Shown: positions 35,115 to 47,125, counted from the first letter of the stretch. The stretch: DNA of 64,000 nucleotides from Artemisia argyi (GCA_030686995.1 CM060697.1:102642772-102706771), one strand, 5' to 3'. Notes: generated from the letters alone by a model not told the origin. Numbers and translations: made by a program.

Positions 35115-37270
35115 TGTAACACCCCCATTTTCAACGATAGAAACGGAAGCTAAATCTGGGATATTACATCTTGATACACTGTCACAGTAATAGAAAACGA
35201 CTTAAAAAGAGACGTTTTGAAAAGATATGTTACCATTCATTAAAATATCATAGTTTTACAAAATGAGGTCCCAAAATCTATGTGAAACATAGAGTTTGAA
35301 TGATAACAAGTTTGAAATTCGTTCAAGTCCAGTGCCACACCGTGCCATAAGTTGCTCAGTTAGCTAGGATACATGCTTAAAAGAGTCAACACAAAGGTTG
35401 AGTGAAATTCATAGGTTTTAGTTTTGTAATGGTTTGAATACAAGTTCCACTAGGTTCAGTTGTTACATCCATCAAGGAAAATGTAGTATTTGTGATAATT
35501 GCAATGCATTTACAATTATCATGGAAAAACAGTATTGTTGCAACTAAGCTCATGACACCTCACGTTAACATGTCCAGGTCAATGGGGCAATGCAGACTAA
35601 ACCATGACGGGACGTAAGGTTAACCTTTTAGTTCTCAAATATAGTGCTAATTGGTACCCGGCTGGGGAAAATCAACGGGAGTTGTCAAACTCTTAATAGA
35701 TCTATTCACTATACTCATGTTCACTCGCAAGTGATTATGGTTCATGAAATTTGTTATATAATGGTGTCAAAAAGGTACTCGTGTAATAACGAATCAGGAG
35801 AAAAAGACTTGTATTCGGTTTAAAGCATGAATCCCCCTCACGGGTTTCTAAAGCATTTAAAAAGTGAGCTATAAACTCACTTGGGATTAGGGAAATTTGA
35901 TTGATTTCAAAAGTAGCTCAGATATTAGACGGCCTACTCACGCAACCTAGTGTAGTGTGTATGTCAAGTCTTAGTGGGTTTGTCTAAGTTTCAACACTTT
36001 GTTTCCTAAGTAAGTATTTCTTAGGGTTTACTAGATTTAGATATAATGTAACATCGTTCGGGCCATCATAATCCAGAGGTCATGTAGTAAACGTCTGAGG
36101 AGCCAGGGCACTTTAACTCGTAAACCTAGCAAACTCGTCAAAACGAATACCCAAATGAAACCCCTCACATGAAGCTCCCTAGTATTATGATACGTTGTTA
36201 AATAAAACATGGGGTTTTAGTTTATATGAAAATATTTCATTTATATCCTCAAGTTTGAAAGTTGGCAATATATACCCTTGAGTTATAAACTTTTACGAAA
36301 CTAATCCTTTAAAACTTTACAAAATAGGTCCTTATACCTAGTACTTCTAAGAAATAACAAAAACATCCCTGGGACTTAATAATTTCATAAAGTTACAATA
36401 TTACCCTTATGCATGGAAACTTTGCAAAACTAGTCCAAAAACCATGCAAACTATATTTTTATGAAACAAAAGGGTTTTTAAGCTTATAACTTATTAATAT
36501 AAGCTTATTTAAGTAACCTAGACCAGCTTATAGCTTATGACAAGGACTTATAACATAAAATATTACGAAAGTGCAAAATTGGGGTTTATAAATGGAAACG
36601 AGCAAAACGAAATGAACAAGGCTTAAACAAGGGTTCCTAAGTGATCTACTACAACTAATAAGCATACTAGAACTAAAAGAGAGCTTATTGAACAAGATTA
36701 GAAACTTATGTGACCTAGAATTGGGTTAGCAAGGGTTTAGGGTTTTCTCGGCAAAGTAAGGACTAGGCGAGGGATTATAGCTTGATTCTCTTGGTTCCTT
36801 GGCTTCCTAGGGACTTTTATCTACTGCTAGTACTAGTGAATTGAGGGAAGTGAAGAGTGATCGTTTGAAATGTAGGAGGTAACAAGGGTATTTATAGGGT
36901 ATGGTTGGAGTTTTCTCCAAGTTATAGGTGGTGTGGTGTCGTAAGGAGGGGGTGATTCATGGAAGCTATAGGTGACTAAGAGAATCTAGGGGAGGGCTAG
37001 GAGGCGGTGTAGAGGCTGTGTGGTGGTGGTTTGGCCATGTAAAGCTACTAGGTGACAAGTAGGTGCATCACCTACTTGTAAGCTACTTGTGAGGTATTAT
37101 GGTGCTTGCTTAGGGTGACAAGGAGGTGGGTGAGCTGCTGGTTGCTAGCTTAGGGTTAGTTTAGGACTTAAACTAGATTAGGATTTTATACCTAGATTAA
37201 GGTTTAGGAATCATGTCTTAAGTGATTATAGCTTGTACTAAAGATTTGGTAAGGTTTTGACCTAGTTTCG
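35115..37270 (-). repeat. LTR-like block starting TGTAACACCCCC, minus orientation
   Basis: It begins with the TGTAACACCCC signature that, read on the minus strand, is the 3' end of many plant Gypsy LTRs (compare 50847). On the minus strand ACCCTATAAATACCC at 36900-36886 is a good TATA context. Between 36230 and 36440 it contains repeated TCCCTG/TCCTT spacer motifs as in the Athila LTRs, then AAGCTTAT-rich DNA. The right end was not located and no coding interior is present, so it is a solo or truncated LTR. Confidence 0.45.
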
Positions 37271-37846
37271 GGGCCTAAATTACCTAGTTAGGGTTTGGTG
37301 CTTAAATTCGTCTAGGGTTTACTCCCTTCAAAGTTGCACAAAATGAATGAAAACTAGAAAACTATATATAGATTTTACATCATGACGGCGTCAAGAGTTA
37401 GGTCTGACGCCGTCAACTCGCCGCCAAAATAATACTCGTATTGCCTAGATCCACTTCTGACGCCGTCACTCTTTATGTACTCTGGGTCATCACTCTTTAT
37501 GTTATACGTGACGGCCTTGGCGACCCTAAAGGGTGATGCCGTCACGAACTCTTTAGAAACTCTCTGGTGCGTCACGTGTAATTGATTTATCCACCTCTTT
37601 GTCAAGTCTTGACGCTGTCACTAGCAACCTGTGACGTCGTCATGCACAATTTCCAACATGATTTTGAGACTTTGTCGTTTTCTTCACTTTTTCGCTTCAA
37701 AAACGTCCAAAATGTTTCCTTTTGTAAATTTCCTTCCAAAAGTACCTAAAATGACAAAAGGAATGATTTAGGGCAATATTTGATCAAATAATCTCGACTT
37801 TGGCCTTAAATGACCCCTCAAAAGCGGTACACATTTCGCTTCGTCA
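37271..37846 (-). repeat. Partial LTR, inverted relative of the solo LTR at 48543
   Basis: On the minus strand it starts TGACGAAGCGAAA at 37846 and follows the first 500 or so bases of 48543-49050. That includes the GGGGTCATTTAAG block, the TGACGnCGTCA array (37382-37642) and a CTATATATAG TATA box near 37361. It lacks the rest of that LTR. Confidence 0.7.
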
Positions 37847-37856
37847 GAGAACAAAA

Positions 37857-39676
37857 CAATGCCTTGGATAAAGTGGGATTTAGTGATCTCATCGTATTAG
37901 TCGAGGGGGCTAAATATTGGGTCACGTAAAGCAAAGAATTGGGCTTTGGTCCGAAAATGGTGGTGGCGGGATATGGTTGAAAGGGGGGGGGGGCTCTTTG
38001 GGTTAGGGTTGTGAAAAGTATATATGGTCGAGAGGGAGTGTTGGGTGAGTTTGTGAGGGGGTGATGGCGGCGGAGGTATGGGGGGGGGGGGATATTGTAA
38101 GGGTGGGGAAGGACATAGATAAATTGGGTATTGGGTTCTCATCATCTTTTGTTATGAATGTGGGAGATGGGTCGTGTATATCATTTTGGGGGGATAGATG
38201 GTGGAAGGTTTATGGATATATTTCCTAGATTGTTTCACTTGGATTGGTATAAGGAGGGTGTAGTGGCGGATAAGGGGAGATAGGAAGCGGGAACTTGGAG
38301 ATGGGTATGGGATTGGGTGAAGGAACCGATGGGTAGAGTAGTGGGGGATTTGGAAGCATTGGTACAAACTGTGAGCAATACTAACATCACTTTGAATAGT
38401 AGGGACGCGTGGAAGTGGGTACTTGATGATAGTGGTGCTTTTTCATTCAAGGCTTTATCACACTTGGTAGAAGAAAAGTGCATCAATAATATTGGGAATC
38501 ACAATACCGAGACGATTTGGAATAAACTTGTTCCCAAAAAGGTAAATATTTTTGCTTGAAGGGCGGTTCGTGGTAAACTTCCTGTTCGGGTAGAACTAGA
38601 CAATAAAGGGATCGATCTCCACATGATTTTTATGCCCACACTGTGATGAGATGTGTGAGACTATCGATCATAGCTTGGTCTTGTGTAATGAGGCAATGAA
38701 GGTTTGGGAAAAAGTTTTCGAGTGGTGGAATTTATAGAATGTAAATGTATTCTCTATGAATGAGATGTTAAGGTAGAATGGTGGAACTGCAATTTCAGCA
38801 AGTACAAGAAATTGTGGCAATCTGTGGTGTGGACTACAGGATACTATATATGGAACAATCGTAATTGTTGAGTTTTTGGGAAAAGGTTGAAACGTTTGTA
38901 AATTTATTTCATGAAATTCGTTTGAGAGCATACGAATGGATAGTTAGAAGGTCCAGTAAATACAAAGTAAACTTGGAGCAGTGGATTGCAGAAACTGGTA
39001 CATGTATGGGACATGGTTCTGGTGATCCTAGTTCGTGTGTAAGATAGGCAAGCTTCCAAACTAGCTTTGTTGGTTCTGGTGTGGTCAACAGTGGGTAGTT
39101 TGCTGGTGCAAATTGAGCATATTTGAATTTTGGAAGTTGATTTATGGTGTGAGTGGTCAAACCTTATTGTTGGCTTAAAAAGTTATTGTTTCCTTCTAGC
39201 ATCTCGTTTGGAGGATAGCATTATGTTTTTGCCATTTCTTTTCTATGGCCAGTTTAGTCCCAAGTAGGGCTGAGCATCGGGCCGCTCCCGACCCGATCCT
39301 GACTATCCCTAATCCCGACAAGCCGGAAAACAGAAACCGAGTCCGGACGCGATTAAGCTTGGTTCGGTTTCGGGATAGTCAGAACGGGACGGGATTGGTC
39401 GATTTTCTCAGTTTTGTTTGTTGTTTTTTAGTTTTTGGCCCGTCCCGACCTGATCCCGACTATCCCGAATCCCGAAAAAGGAAAACACAAACCGAGTCCC
39501 AACCCGTTTGAGATCGGTTCGGTTTCGGGACTCGGGATCGGGACGGGGATTCAGGAGTCCGTCGGTTTTGCTCACCCCTAGTCCCAAGTGGGGGTGGTGG
39601 ACTCATGTCCTTTTGTTTTGTATATTCATTGTATACGGTTTGTGGTTTTAATAAAGTGCCGTTTTCGAAAAAAAAT
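37857..39676 (+). pseudogene. LINE ORF2 3' part (end of RT and zf-RVT region), decayed
   Basis: Fragmentary frames on the plus strand resemble the end of a plant LINE reverse transcriptase. They include NVGDGSCISFWGDRWW (about 38156-38203), DAWKWVLDDSGAFSFKA (about 38404-38454), and the zf-RVT-like IWNKLVPKKVNIFA with continuation GKLPVRVELDNKGIDLH (about 38515-38620). Stops and shifts are frequent. The non-coding tail continues past a hAT MITE to AATAAAG and an A-run near 39668, the expected 3' end of a retroposed LINE. It is 5'-truncated. Confidence 0.75.
39265..39580. mobile_element. hAT MITE, 316 bp, inside the LINE 3' UTR
   Basis: Termini TAGGGCTGAGCA and, on the other strand, TAGGGGTGAGCA match at 11 of 12 positions. 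The 8-bp duplication GTCCCAAG is present at 39257-39264 and 39581-39588. The interior is a GC-rich set of repeats of CCCGAC/GTCGGG type and has no ORF. Confidence 0.92.
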
Positions 39677-39691
39677 TATTTGTTAAGTTTA

Positions 39692-39929
39692 TACTCCCCG
39701 TCCCAAAATAAATGTCTAGTTTGACTTTTCAGAGTCAAACTGGTTTAACTTTGACCTTGTCTATATGCAAAATATATGAATGGATTGGATTTTAAATGTA
39801 ATTTTTCATTGGTATAATTTTTCACAAGTATTATATAATAGCAAAAAAAAAAAAATATTTAAGATAAAAATTGAACCAGTTTGACTTTGAAAAGTCAAAT
39901 TAAACACTTATTTTTTGACGGACGAAGTA
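39692..39929. mobile_element. Stowaway (Tc1/mariner) MITE, about 238 bp with TA duplications
   Basis: The left end reads TACTCCCCGTCCCAAAATA. The right end on the other strand reads TACTTCGTCCGTCAAAAAAT. The inverted repeats extend through GTTTGACTTT on both sides. TA flanks each end, as for Stowaway elements. No ORF. Confidence 0.88.
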
Positions 39930-40183
39930 ATAAATATCTATATCATGTACTTTATTCAAGAAGATACAAAAGACGTTGTAGAGGCAACCCATACATACAT
40001 CCCCATATCTTACAACATATCCGGCCATTAAGCCCGTTTTGAAAAATAGGCTCGGTCTAAATCAGCCCAAGATGGAAAGGTTAATTTTCTTTTCAATTCA
40101 AATTCCATTCTTACTATCACCAAGTCATTTTTATCATGTGCCCATATAAGAGCGTTAGTGTATGACTTATTCCGATCATGATT
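39930..40183. other. Spacer next to the NBS-LRR pseudogene
   Basis: No protein character or terminal repeats. It is probably 3' flanking DNA of the broken NBS-LRR copy that follows. Confidence 0.35.
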
Positions 40184-40349
40184 GGATAAAAAAAGGATAA
40201 TTCCATTCCATCAACTGTTACCTGCAAGTCATAATTTCCTGCATCATGTTGTACTTCTTGAATTCTTTACAATGATTCAACAACAGAGCGGCTCCAGTAG
40301 TCACTTTTGATAAGCTCAAGAGTTGGAATGTCCCCTATTTCACGTGGTA

Positions 40350-41257
40350 TCTATACTACTTATAAAGCAAAAATGGTCAAAGGTGAAAGTGAAAAAGTCA
40401 AGAAAATTGAAATGTGAAATGTTGAAAAATGTATATAAGGAAATTATGAAATGTAATTAATACTCTTATTAAAACACCCAATTACTTAAAAGTACAATGA
40501 TTTATACACATTGTACAACCAATTAAAACAATTAATACAAATCACAAACCGGGTTGACTCGGGACGCTTCAAACCCAACGGGTTGAACCGGTTTAATTTG
40601 ACCCGTTTTCGACCCAACCTAGCAAGTTGACCTGGTTTAAATCGATCAAATTTTTGACCGGAACGGTTTAACCGGTTGAACCACCCTGGTCGAACCGGGT
40701 TTCAAAACATATCTAGCAAATTAAATACAACCAATTAAAACAATTAATACAAATCACAAACAGGGTTGGCCCGGGACACTTCAAACCCGACGGGTTGGAT
40801 TGGTTTAATTTAACCCATTTTCGACCCAACCTAGAAAATTGACCCGGTTTAAATCAACCAATTTTCTTGACCGGAACGGTTCAACCGGTTGAACCACTCA
40901 GGTCGAACCGGGTTTCAGAACATATCTACCAAATTAAATATAACAAATTAAAACAATTAATACAGATCACAAACCGGGTTGATCCGGGACGCTTCAAACC
41001 CGAAGGGTAGAACCGGTTTAATTTGACCCGTTTTCGACCCAACCTAGCAAGTTGACCCGGTTTAAATCGACCAATTTTTCGACCGGAACGGTTCAACCGG
41101 TTGAACCACCCGGGTCGAACCGGGTTTCAAAACATTATGTTTAATTCCCAAATCTTCAAACTTTTATTATTTTTCATTTATAACCTATAAACTTTTTTTT
41201 ATCAATAAACTATTTGTCGCTATAATATCCCGTTGCTATGCACGGGTACTCGTCTAG
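40350..41257 (+). mobile_element. Non-autonomous Helitron, 908 bp
   Basis: It starts TCTATACTACTTATAAAGC and ends CGTCTAG. A hairpin (CCCGT...ACGGG, 41229-41245) lies 8 bases before the terminal CTAG. Host bases are A on the left (40349) and T on the right (41258). The paralogous NBS-LRR gene at about 42388-42395 gives the empty site GGTATCTCTT, so the insertion between A and T is exact. There is no Rep/helicase ORF. Confidence 0.93.
40517..41138. repeat. Three tandem copies of a unit of about 212 bp inside the Helitron
   Basis: Copies begin near 40517, 40729 and 40942. Each starts with AATTAAAACAATTAATAC and carries GGGTTG...CCCG, GGTTGAACCGGTTTAATTT-type and GAACCGGGTTTC motifs. The third copy is cut short before the Helitron 3' end. 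Confidence 0.85.
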
Positions 41258-41507
41258 TCTCTTTAAGAAGATAACATTTCACCAACTGTAATTGTTTCAA
41301 ACATGGGAAGTTGATACTATAAGCTTCCCACTGCCTGATATTTAACCGCTCGAGTCTCAAGAATTTCAGTTGTCGAAATTGCGCCTCATCTGTCTTCCAT
41401 AGGGACCCTTCGAAGGCATCCTTACTTAGTTTGAGAACCCCAAGGGTAGGTACCGATTGAATGATTGACATATCACTCCAAGGTAGATGACACCTTACTA
41501 ATGTAAG

Positions 41508-41990
41508 ACAAAACCTGATATTAAGCAAATACACATGTCGGTCGACAAACAAAACACTAAATGAATTCAAAAAATCTGCTTAACCAAACGAACCAATCTT
41601 CAACGATCTTTTCTTTCTTTTTTTCTTCATGACTAGAAGAACCTAGTTCTTATACCACTTGTTGGTAATTCAAAGACGAAACAAATAAAAAAAATGGACA
41701 AACGAAACGGATTCTTTACTCAAAGTTAACAAACCAAAATCAAATGTACCAAACACAAAATTCTAATTCAAATGTACAAAGAAAACTTGTGTCATTAATC
41801 TCTATTCGTAAGAATCCAATGACCTAATTGCCAAATTCTAATCCGAATCAAATTAGGAAACATTAAAAAATAATAATAATAAAAAAAAGGAAATCGCACA
41901 AAAAGGTATCACACTTAGATCAATTTGAATTTCAAGAATTCAATTTTTTTCCTCAATTTAAATTAGCGAATTTATATTTTGTGTAATGTA

Positions 41991-42037
<47 letters not shown>

Positions 42038-42153
42038 CGAAAGTGGTTAGCGGTCATAAGTTTAGCCGAAATGAATTTTTGTTGATCAATTAAAACGATA
42101 CATACGTCTTGTTGATTAACCATTTCAGCAGAAAAAATGACTTGTAATATCTT
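41508..42153. repeat. Spacer with a T39 tract
   Basis: No gene seen. The run of T residues at 41993-42031 is the main feature. The spacer lies between the LRR pseudogene and the 3' end of the CC-NBS-LRR gene. Confidence 0.6.
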
Positions 42154-44814
42154 TCAAAGAGTCGTAAGAACCTGCAAATTGATAGTGTGAAACCCTTTTA
42201 GGCTATTCGCCAAATTACGATAGGATAAATAGAAGGATAATTCCAATCCATCAACTTTTATCTGCAAGTCATAATTTCCAACATCACGTTGTTCTTCTTG
42301 AATTCTTTTCACTGAATCACCAACAGAGACACTACAGCCATCAATTTTTATAAGCTCAAGAGTTGGAATGTCCCCTATTTCAAGTGGTATCTCTTCAAGA
42401 TCACGACATTTCACAATCTCTAATTGTTTGAGACGTGGAAAGTTGATACTATAAGCTTCCCACTGCTTGATTTTTAACCGCTCGAGTCTCAAGAATTTCA
42501 GTTGTCGAAATTGTGCCTCATCATCTGTCTTCCACAGGGACCCCTCGAAGGCATCCTCACTTAGTTTCAGAACCTCAAGGTTAGGTAATGATTGAATGAT
42601 TGACATGTCACTCCAAGGTAGATGACACCTTACTAATGTAAGTTGTTTCAATGTCGTAGGGAGATTATTTCGACAGTTTCTTCCATAGATTCCAGTTAAC
42701 TTCAAGGTTTCAAGGCATGGTTGTAATTCAAAGTCATTTCCCTCATCTGAATTGAGAATCAATGACATCTTTTTTATGACTGGAAAGTATTTCTAGAAAT
42801 TTTCTACCAAATCTCCCAACTCCACCTCTGAAATGGTTTGCAAGTTCATTGGCCGATTAATAGAAGGAAGATAAAACTTCTTGTTACTCGACAAATGCCT
42901 CAAGTTTACCAAATCTGATATCTTACTTGGTAAAAGTAGAGAGCTCCGACTTGTTTTAACAATGAGGGTTTGAAGGCTCGTTAAATTCAATAACGAGGAT
43001 GGAAAACCTGATAAATGCCAGATTGCAAGGTACCTTAAGTGGAATAGTAATGATATACCCTCTGGAAAATGAATGAGTTCACAATTTTGTAGATCTAGCA
43101 CCCTAAGAAGCGCAAAGGAAGGGAAATGATCAGCAATGTCATAAGTCCAGGATACGGTCGTGAGAAAGCAAAAGAGTGTTCGCAAGCTTGGGGTGGGCGG
43201 ATGAGCAAACTTCATGATGGGAATATCTTGATATGTAAACAAACGATGTTTATCTGATACAATAAACTTATAAGACTCTGTCGAGTTTATTCTGTGGAAG
43301 AATCTTTTTTCTTGTGCTATTCTCAGGCATAGCTCCCTCAAAAGATCATGGACTTTAAAAGATTTGACACCACCATTGGATCTCCTTTCTGCAACAATTA
43401 CAAGGTTTCTGCCGACTAGATCCAAGAGGTAACCCTCCCCAATATCCTCAAAGCTTTGATTTTCAGCTTCTTGTATAAATCCCTCAGCCATCCATAACCC
43501 AATCAACCATCGGGCAGGGAACTTAAAATCTTCCGGGAAGCCTCCTAAGTAAAGAAAGCAATCTCTCAAGTGAAGAGGTAGATGATTGTAACTTAAATCC
43601 AGTGTTTCCATGTGTTTATTCTCGTCACTAGCAATGTATGACCCAACACTGCAAGAAATCTTTTTCCACGAATCTTTGTTCTCTGGTTCTTTTGCTAGAA
43701 GTCCTGCTATGACAACCACCGAAAGTGGTAGTCCCTGACATTTATTTGCAATTTGCATTCCATGTTCAATCAACCATTTGGGGCATTCTTCGCCATGAAA
43801 CACCTTTTTGCACAATAACTCCCAACTTTGTAATTCCGTTAGATAGCTCAAGAAATGGACAAGCCCGTTTGGTTTTGATTTGGCATGTAGTCCAACTTCA
43901 TTGAGGCGACTCGTGAGGAGAATTCGACTGCTGGTGTCATCATTGGGAAAAAGTACTTTCAGTTTCAGGTTATCCCATGCCTCTTTGCTCCAGATATCAT
44001 CAATGACAATAAAATACCTCTGACCCTTTAGACTCTTGTGCAACATTTCACGAAGCTTAAAGTCATTATTGTTTTCTATATCTACTTGAACACCCAATGA
44101 TGCCAGGATTTGGATCAATACATCACACCTTTTATATGTTTGAGAGACAGTAACCCATGCACGAATATGAAAATGATACTTAATAAAACGATCATTGAAT
44201 ACTTTGGTAGCCAGGGTAGTCTTACCAAGCCCGCCCATGCCAATGATGGAGACGACATCTAGCTTCTTTTGATCTTCCACAAGTTTATCGCGTATGACTT
44301 CAACATGATGATCAAGCCCCACAACAATTTCATCGAATACTTTCTTCAATCCTAGTGTACTTCTGCTGTTGGAAGTTCCAGCAGCTGCACACTGCATTTG
44401 CTGGCTTTTAGTCCTTTGAGACGAATCCATCTTCATGTTATCCATTCTTGTTTGAATGAGTTCTTCCTTAATGGACTTTATTGATCTCATAACATGATCA
44501 AGATTCAAGAAGGTTCTAAAGACATCAGATCTAGGAGAGTATCCTATTTTTCTGCAGTGAACACCAGATACAAATAGATCAATGATATCTTGTGCTTCTT
44601 CTGCTGTGTTTTTGAATCTTCTCTTCAGATATTGCAGTTCTGTATGTTCGCCATGAAAAAGGATCTGGATCATGGAGTCAAGCTCTTCATAAAGAAGCTG
44701 CAACTGAGGCCTTTCTAATAGAATTGATGGGTGATTGCTAATGAGTGGATTATCGTTGGAGTAAATTAGCTGCTTCAAGTTTTCCATGAACAATTCCAAG
44801 CCAGTGTATATCAT
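42154..44814 (-). pseudogene. CC-NBS-LRR disease-resistance gene (R1-like) with one in-frame TAG
   Basis: This is an intracellular immune receptor of the CNL class. The frame runs from the ATG at 44814 to the stop at 42154 (886 codons) with one TAG at 42795-42793, after codon 673. N-terminal coiled-coil of the R1 kind: residues 1-130. NB-ARC: P-loop GMGGLGKTT (192-200), RNBS-A HIRAWVTVSQ, kinase-2 FIVIDDIW (268-275), RNBS-B SRILLTSR, GLPL (361-364), RNBS-D CFLYLGGFPEDF. An MHD-like VHD is at about 488-490. LRRs begin near 560 and continue past the stop to the end. All NB-ARC motifs are intact. The protein would end early in the LRR region, so it is either recently dead or a truncated receptor. 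No intron is apparent. Flanking fragments show that it belongs to a small local cluster. Confidence 0.9.
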
Positions 44815-45241
44815 TTTTAATATATTTTTCTCTGTATCTGAACAATGTATGTGGTGTCTAATTCAAGCTTTTTTGTATGTGAAACATTTGACTTAGTTTG
44901 GTTTGAATAAAATTAGTTCATGGTGGTTGGTTTCAGTCTCTTTTTTCTGTTCCAATTAAGATAAAAATATCTATACATTGAAAAATGTGGATATTGAGAT
45001 AGTTTATTGACTTTGTTCACGTTTTTAATCTATAATATTGCGTCATTTAACTTTTAAAGAGACTTTTCTTTACATTATAAAGTTTCAAAGCTTATAATCA
45101 ATTTGTATCACATATTTTTCATCGTTTGTTCATTGTTTTAAGTGTATCGTATTCTTAAATAGTACGAGTACTATGCGGAACCTACTAACCAACTCATTAG
45201 CTGTAGTGGTAATATTATTATTAATAATTTTGTAATATTCA
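44815..45241. other. Upstream region of the CC-NBS-LRR gene
   Basis: AT-rich spacer that should hold the promoter of the minus-strand gene. No unambiguous TATA box, ORF or repeat recognised. Confidence 0.35.
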
Positions 45242-45439
45242 TACAGCAATGGGAACTGAGGTCTTTCTAATAGTAGTGATGGGTGCCGGTGGTTGATGAG
45301 TGGATTATCATTACAGCAATGGGAACTGAGGTCTTTCTAATAGTAGTGATGGGTGCCGGTGGTTGATGAGTGGATTATCATTGGAGTAAATTAGTTGCTT
45401 CAAGTTTGCAGTGAACATTTCCAAGTCCATGTATGTCAT
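45242..45439 (-). pseudogene. 5' fragment of another R1-like CC-NBS-LRR with a 70-bp tandem duplication
   Basis: From the ATG at 45439 the minus strand encodes MTYMDLEMFTANLKQLIYSN and continues into LLLERPQF, matching the start of the adjacent gene (which has MENLKQLIYSNDNPLIS). A unit of 70 bp (45242-45311 and 45312-45381) is exactly duplicated, shifting and ending the frame. Nothing downstream of the coiled-coil start is present. Confidence 0.85.
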
Positions 45440-45486
45440 TTTTAGTACGTCTCTTTTTTTTCTGTATCTTAAGAACAATAGAACTA

Positions 45487-45786
45487 CCAATGGGCTTGTG
45501 GACCACTGGGCATGTCTTATTCATTTAAGCGTGCCTAGTGGAGAGTAGTACCGGTTTGGGTGACCAAACCGGGAAGTCCTCCCTTGTGGACCACTGCCCT
45601 GTCGGTACGATTTCAAAGTCCTTCAATGAAGGTTTCAACCCACCAGGGTTCGAATCTGGAGAAGGCAAGGTTTACTTCAATTTAAGTGTTGTCCCTTCGG
45701 GCGACTTAAGTTGAAGGTTTTCCCCCCATCGGGTTTCAAATTGGACATGGATTTCCCTTAAAGAAAGTAACCGTTCAAAAAAAAAA
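45487..45786 (+). mobile_element. SINE, 300 bp, with A-tail and 16-bp target duplication
   Basis: The direct repeats AAGAACAATAGAACTA at 45471-45486 and 45787-45802 flank it. It ends in an A-run and contains a Pol III box B-like GGTTCGAATC at 45647-45656. A clear A box was not identified. The segment TTGTGGACCACTG occurs twice (about 45497 and 45583), suggesting a compound head. A-tail plus a long TSD is the mark of LINE-driven retroposition. Confidence 0.88.
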
Positions 45787-45802
45787 AAGAACAATAGAAC
45801 TA

Positions 45803-47125
45803 GTCAGCTGACTTGAATTAAGTTGGTTTAAATTAATAATTGAAGTGGTCAATAATGCAACGCTGTGATTGATGGTTGACTAGTATTTGTTTTCACACTG
45901 TTTTTATTAGAAAATGTCCATTTGGTGTTGGTGTTTTACGCTACAAATAATACTTGAGTTCTTAATGGTGTATGTGAATAAAATTTCAACTTCGCATATA
46001 ACATTGTGTGTAAATGCTACAGTAATAAACAAGTATTTGTAAAAAAATAGTTCACTTGAAAATAAACATATAACAATAAGTGAAGTTATTTCTTTGGTTG
46101 ATCAACTCTGCAACCTGATGGCAAGACCTCTCACTACTTTGGTTGGTGTTTGGTTTAGTTTCCATCATAGGGGATGGCTTGATGGGTGATGATAGTGTTT
46201 CACCAGTGTTGGCCAGGCGTTGCAGCCTGCAGGTGATGGGAATTTATACCAGATTCACTACTTTACTAGGCAAAAAAATTGTAACTTGATAAAATCATCA
46301 GAAAATATATTTTTGTAGAACATATTCTATCAAAAATTGAAACTATGCTCACAAAAACTTGAAACTGTACTTTTGACAGCCACAAATATAAACTAAATTC
46401 ATCATACACCGAAATTCGATAAAAAACAGAAATTGCCTTAGAAAAAGTTAACTAATAAAATACTTCCGATGATGATGCTGTAGCCGTTAAGATTTTTTGT
46501 TTGTGTTTTTGAATTTCACCAAAAAAATTTTAACTGAAAATACGTTACAGAAAAAATGAGTTGTAGAATAAGAACTTTAAAATTAATTTGAAGAAGATGA
46601 GATTGGTTAATGAGTTTTTCATGAATTCATTTTAAAGATGGAAATGATTGATTTGGTGTTATTCCGGTTTGAAAAGTCAACATAATTTGCTTAGGTGGAC
46701 ATAGTATGCTGAGGTGGCATCATGAGTCACCATTTTTGATTGGTCCATTTTCTTGAGATGTCACATGGTGATGTGCCATGCCTTGTCTCTTACGTAGTAT
46801 ATGAGACTAGCTTCATAACCCCGATAGGCGGGTCCGCTTCATGATTATACTTGAAAAATAATGAGTATGTCAACAACCTTGAAGAATACCAACATATTAT
46901 TACTAAATGAAAAAACTTAAATATTCATGTGATACATGAAAAGAATGTCAAAAGAACGAAATAAACGGTGCTCATTCAAATCCAAAATAGAACTTCTTTG
47001 TAAGTTGCAACATAGAAGATTCAATCATTTTTTGATTAAAACTCTTGAAACGATTATATATAGTTGTCCGTGTGAGAAAACTGGTTGTTGGAGAAACAAC
47101 CCAACTTGTGATTAAAGTTTGGCCT
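45803..47125. other. Spacer; possible Helitron 3' end at 46807
   Basis: No gene recognised. On the minus strand a hairpin (CCCG, loop CCTAT, CGGG) is followed about 9 bases later by CTAGT (plus-strand CTAG at 46807-46810, preceded by A). That arrangement resembles a Helitron 3' terminus pointing left, but no matching TC-start was found to the right. Confidence 0.35.

Larger units (their letters stand above)
40184..41507 (-). pseudogene. CC-NBS-LRR paralogue fragment (LRR end), split by a Helitron
   Basis: Two blocks on the minus strand (41507-41258 and 40349-40184) align with 42640-42220 of the neighbouring gene. The first encodes LTLVRCHLPWSDMSIIQS and the LRRs after it, and the second encodes the segment after GDIPTLELIK. 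The blocks join exactly when the Helitron at 40350-41257 is removed. Only the end of the LRR domain is left; no NB-ARC remains. Point changes and stops mark it as non-functional. Confidence 0.88.

Noticed and set aside
46807..46850. Minus-strand Helitron 3' end
   Set aside because: Hairpin and CTAGT are suggestive, but no 5' TC terminus or empty site was found, so only mentioned in the spacer entry.
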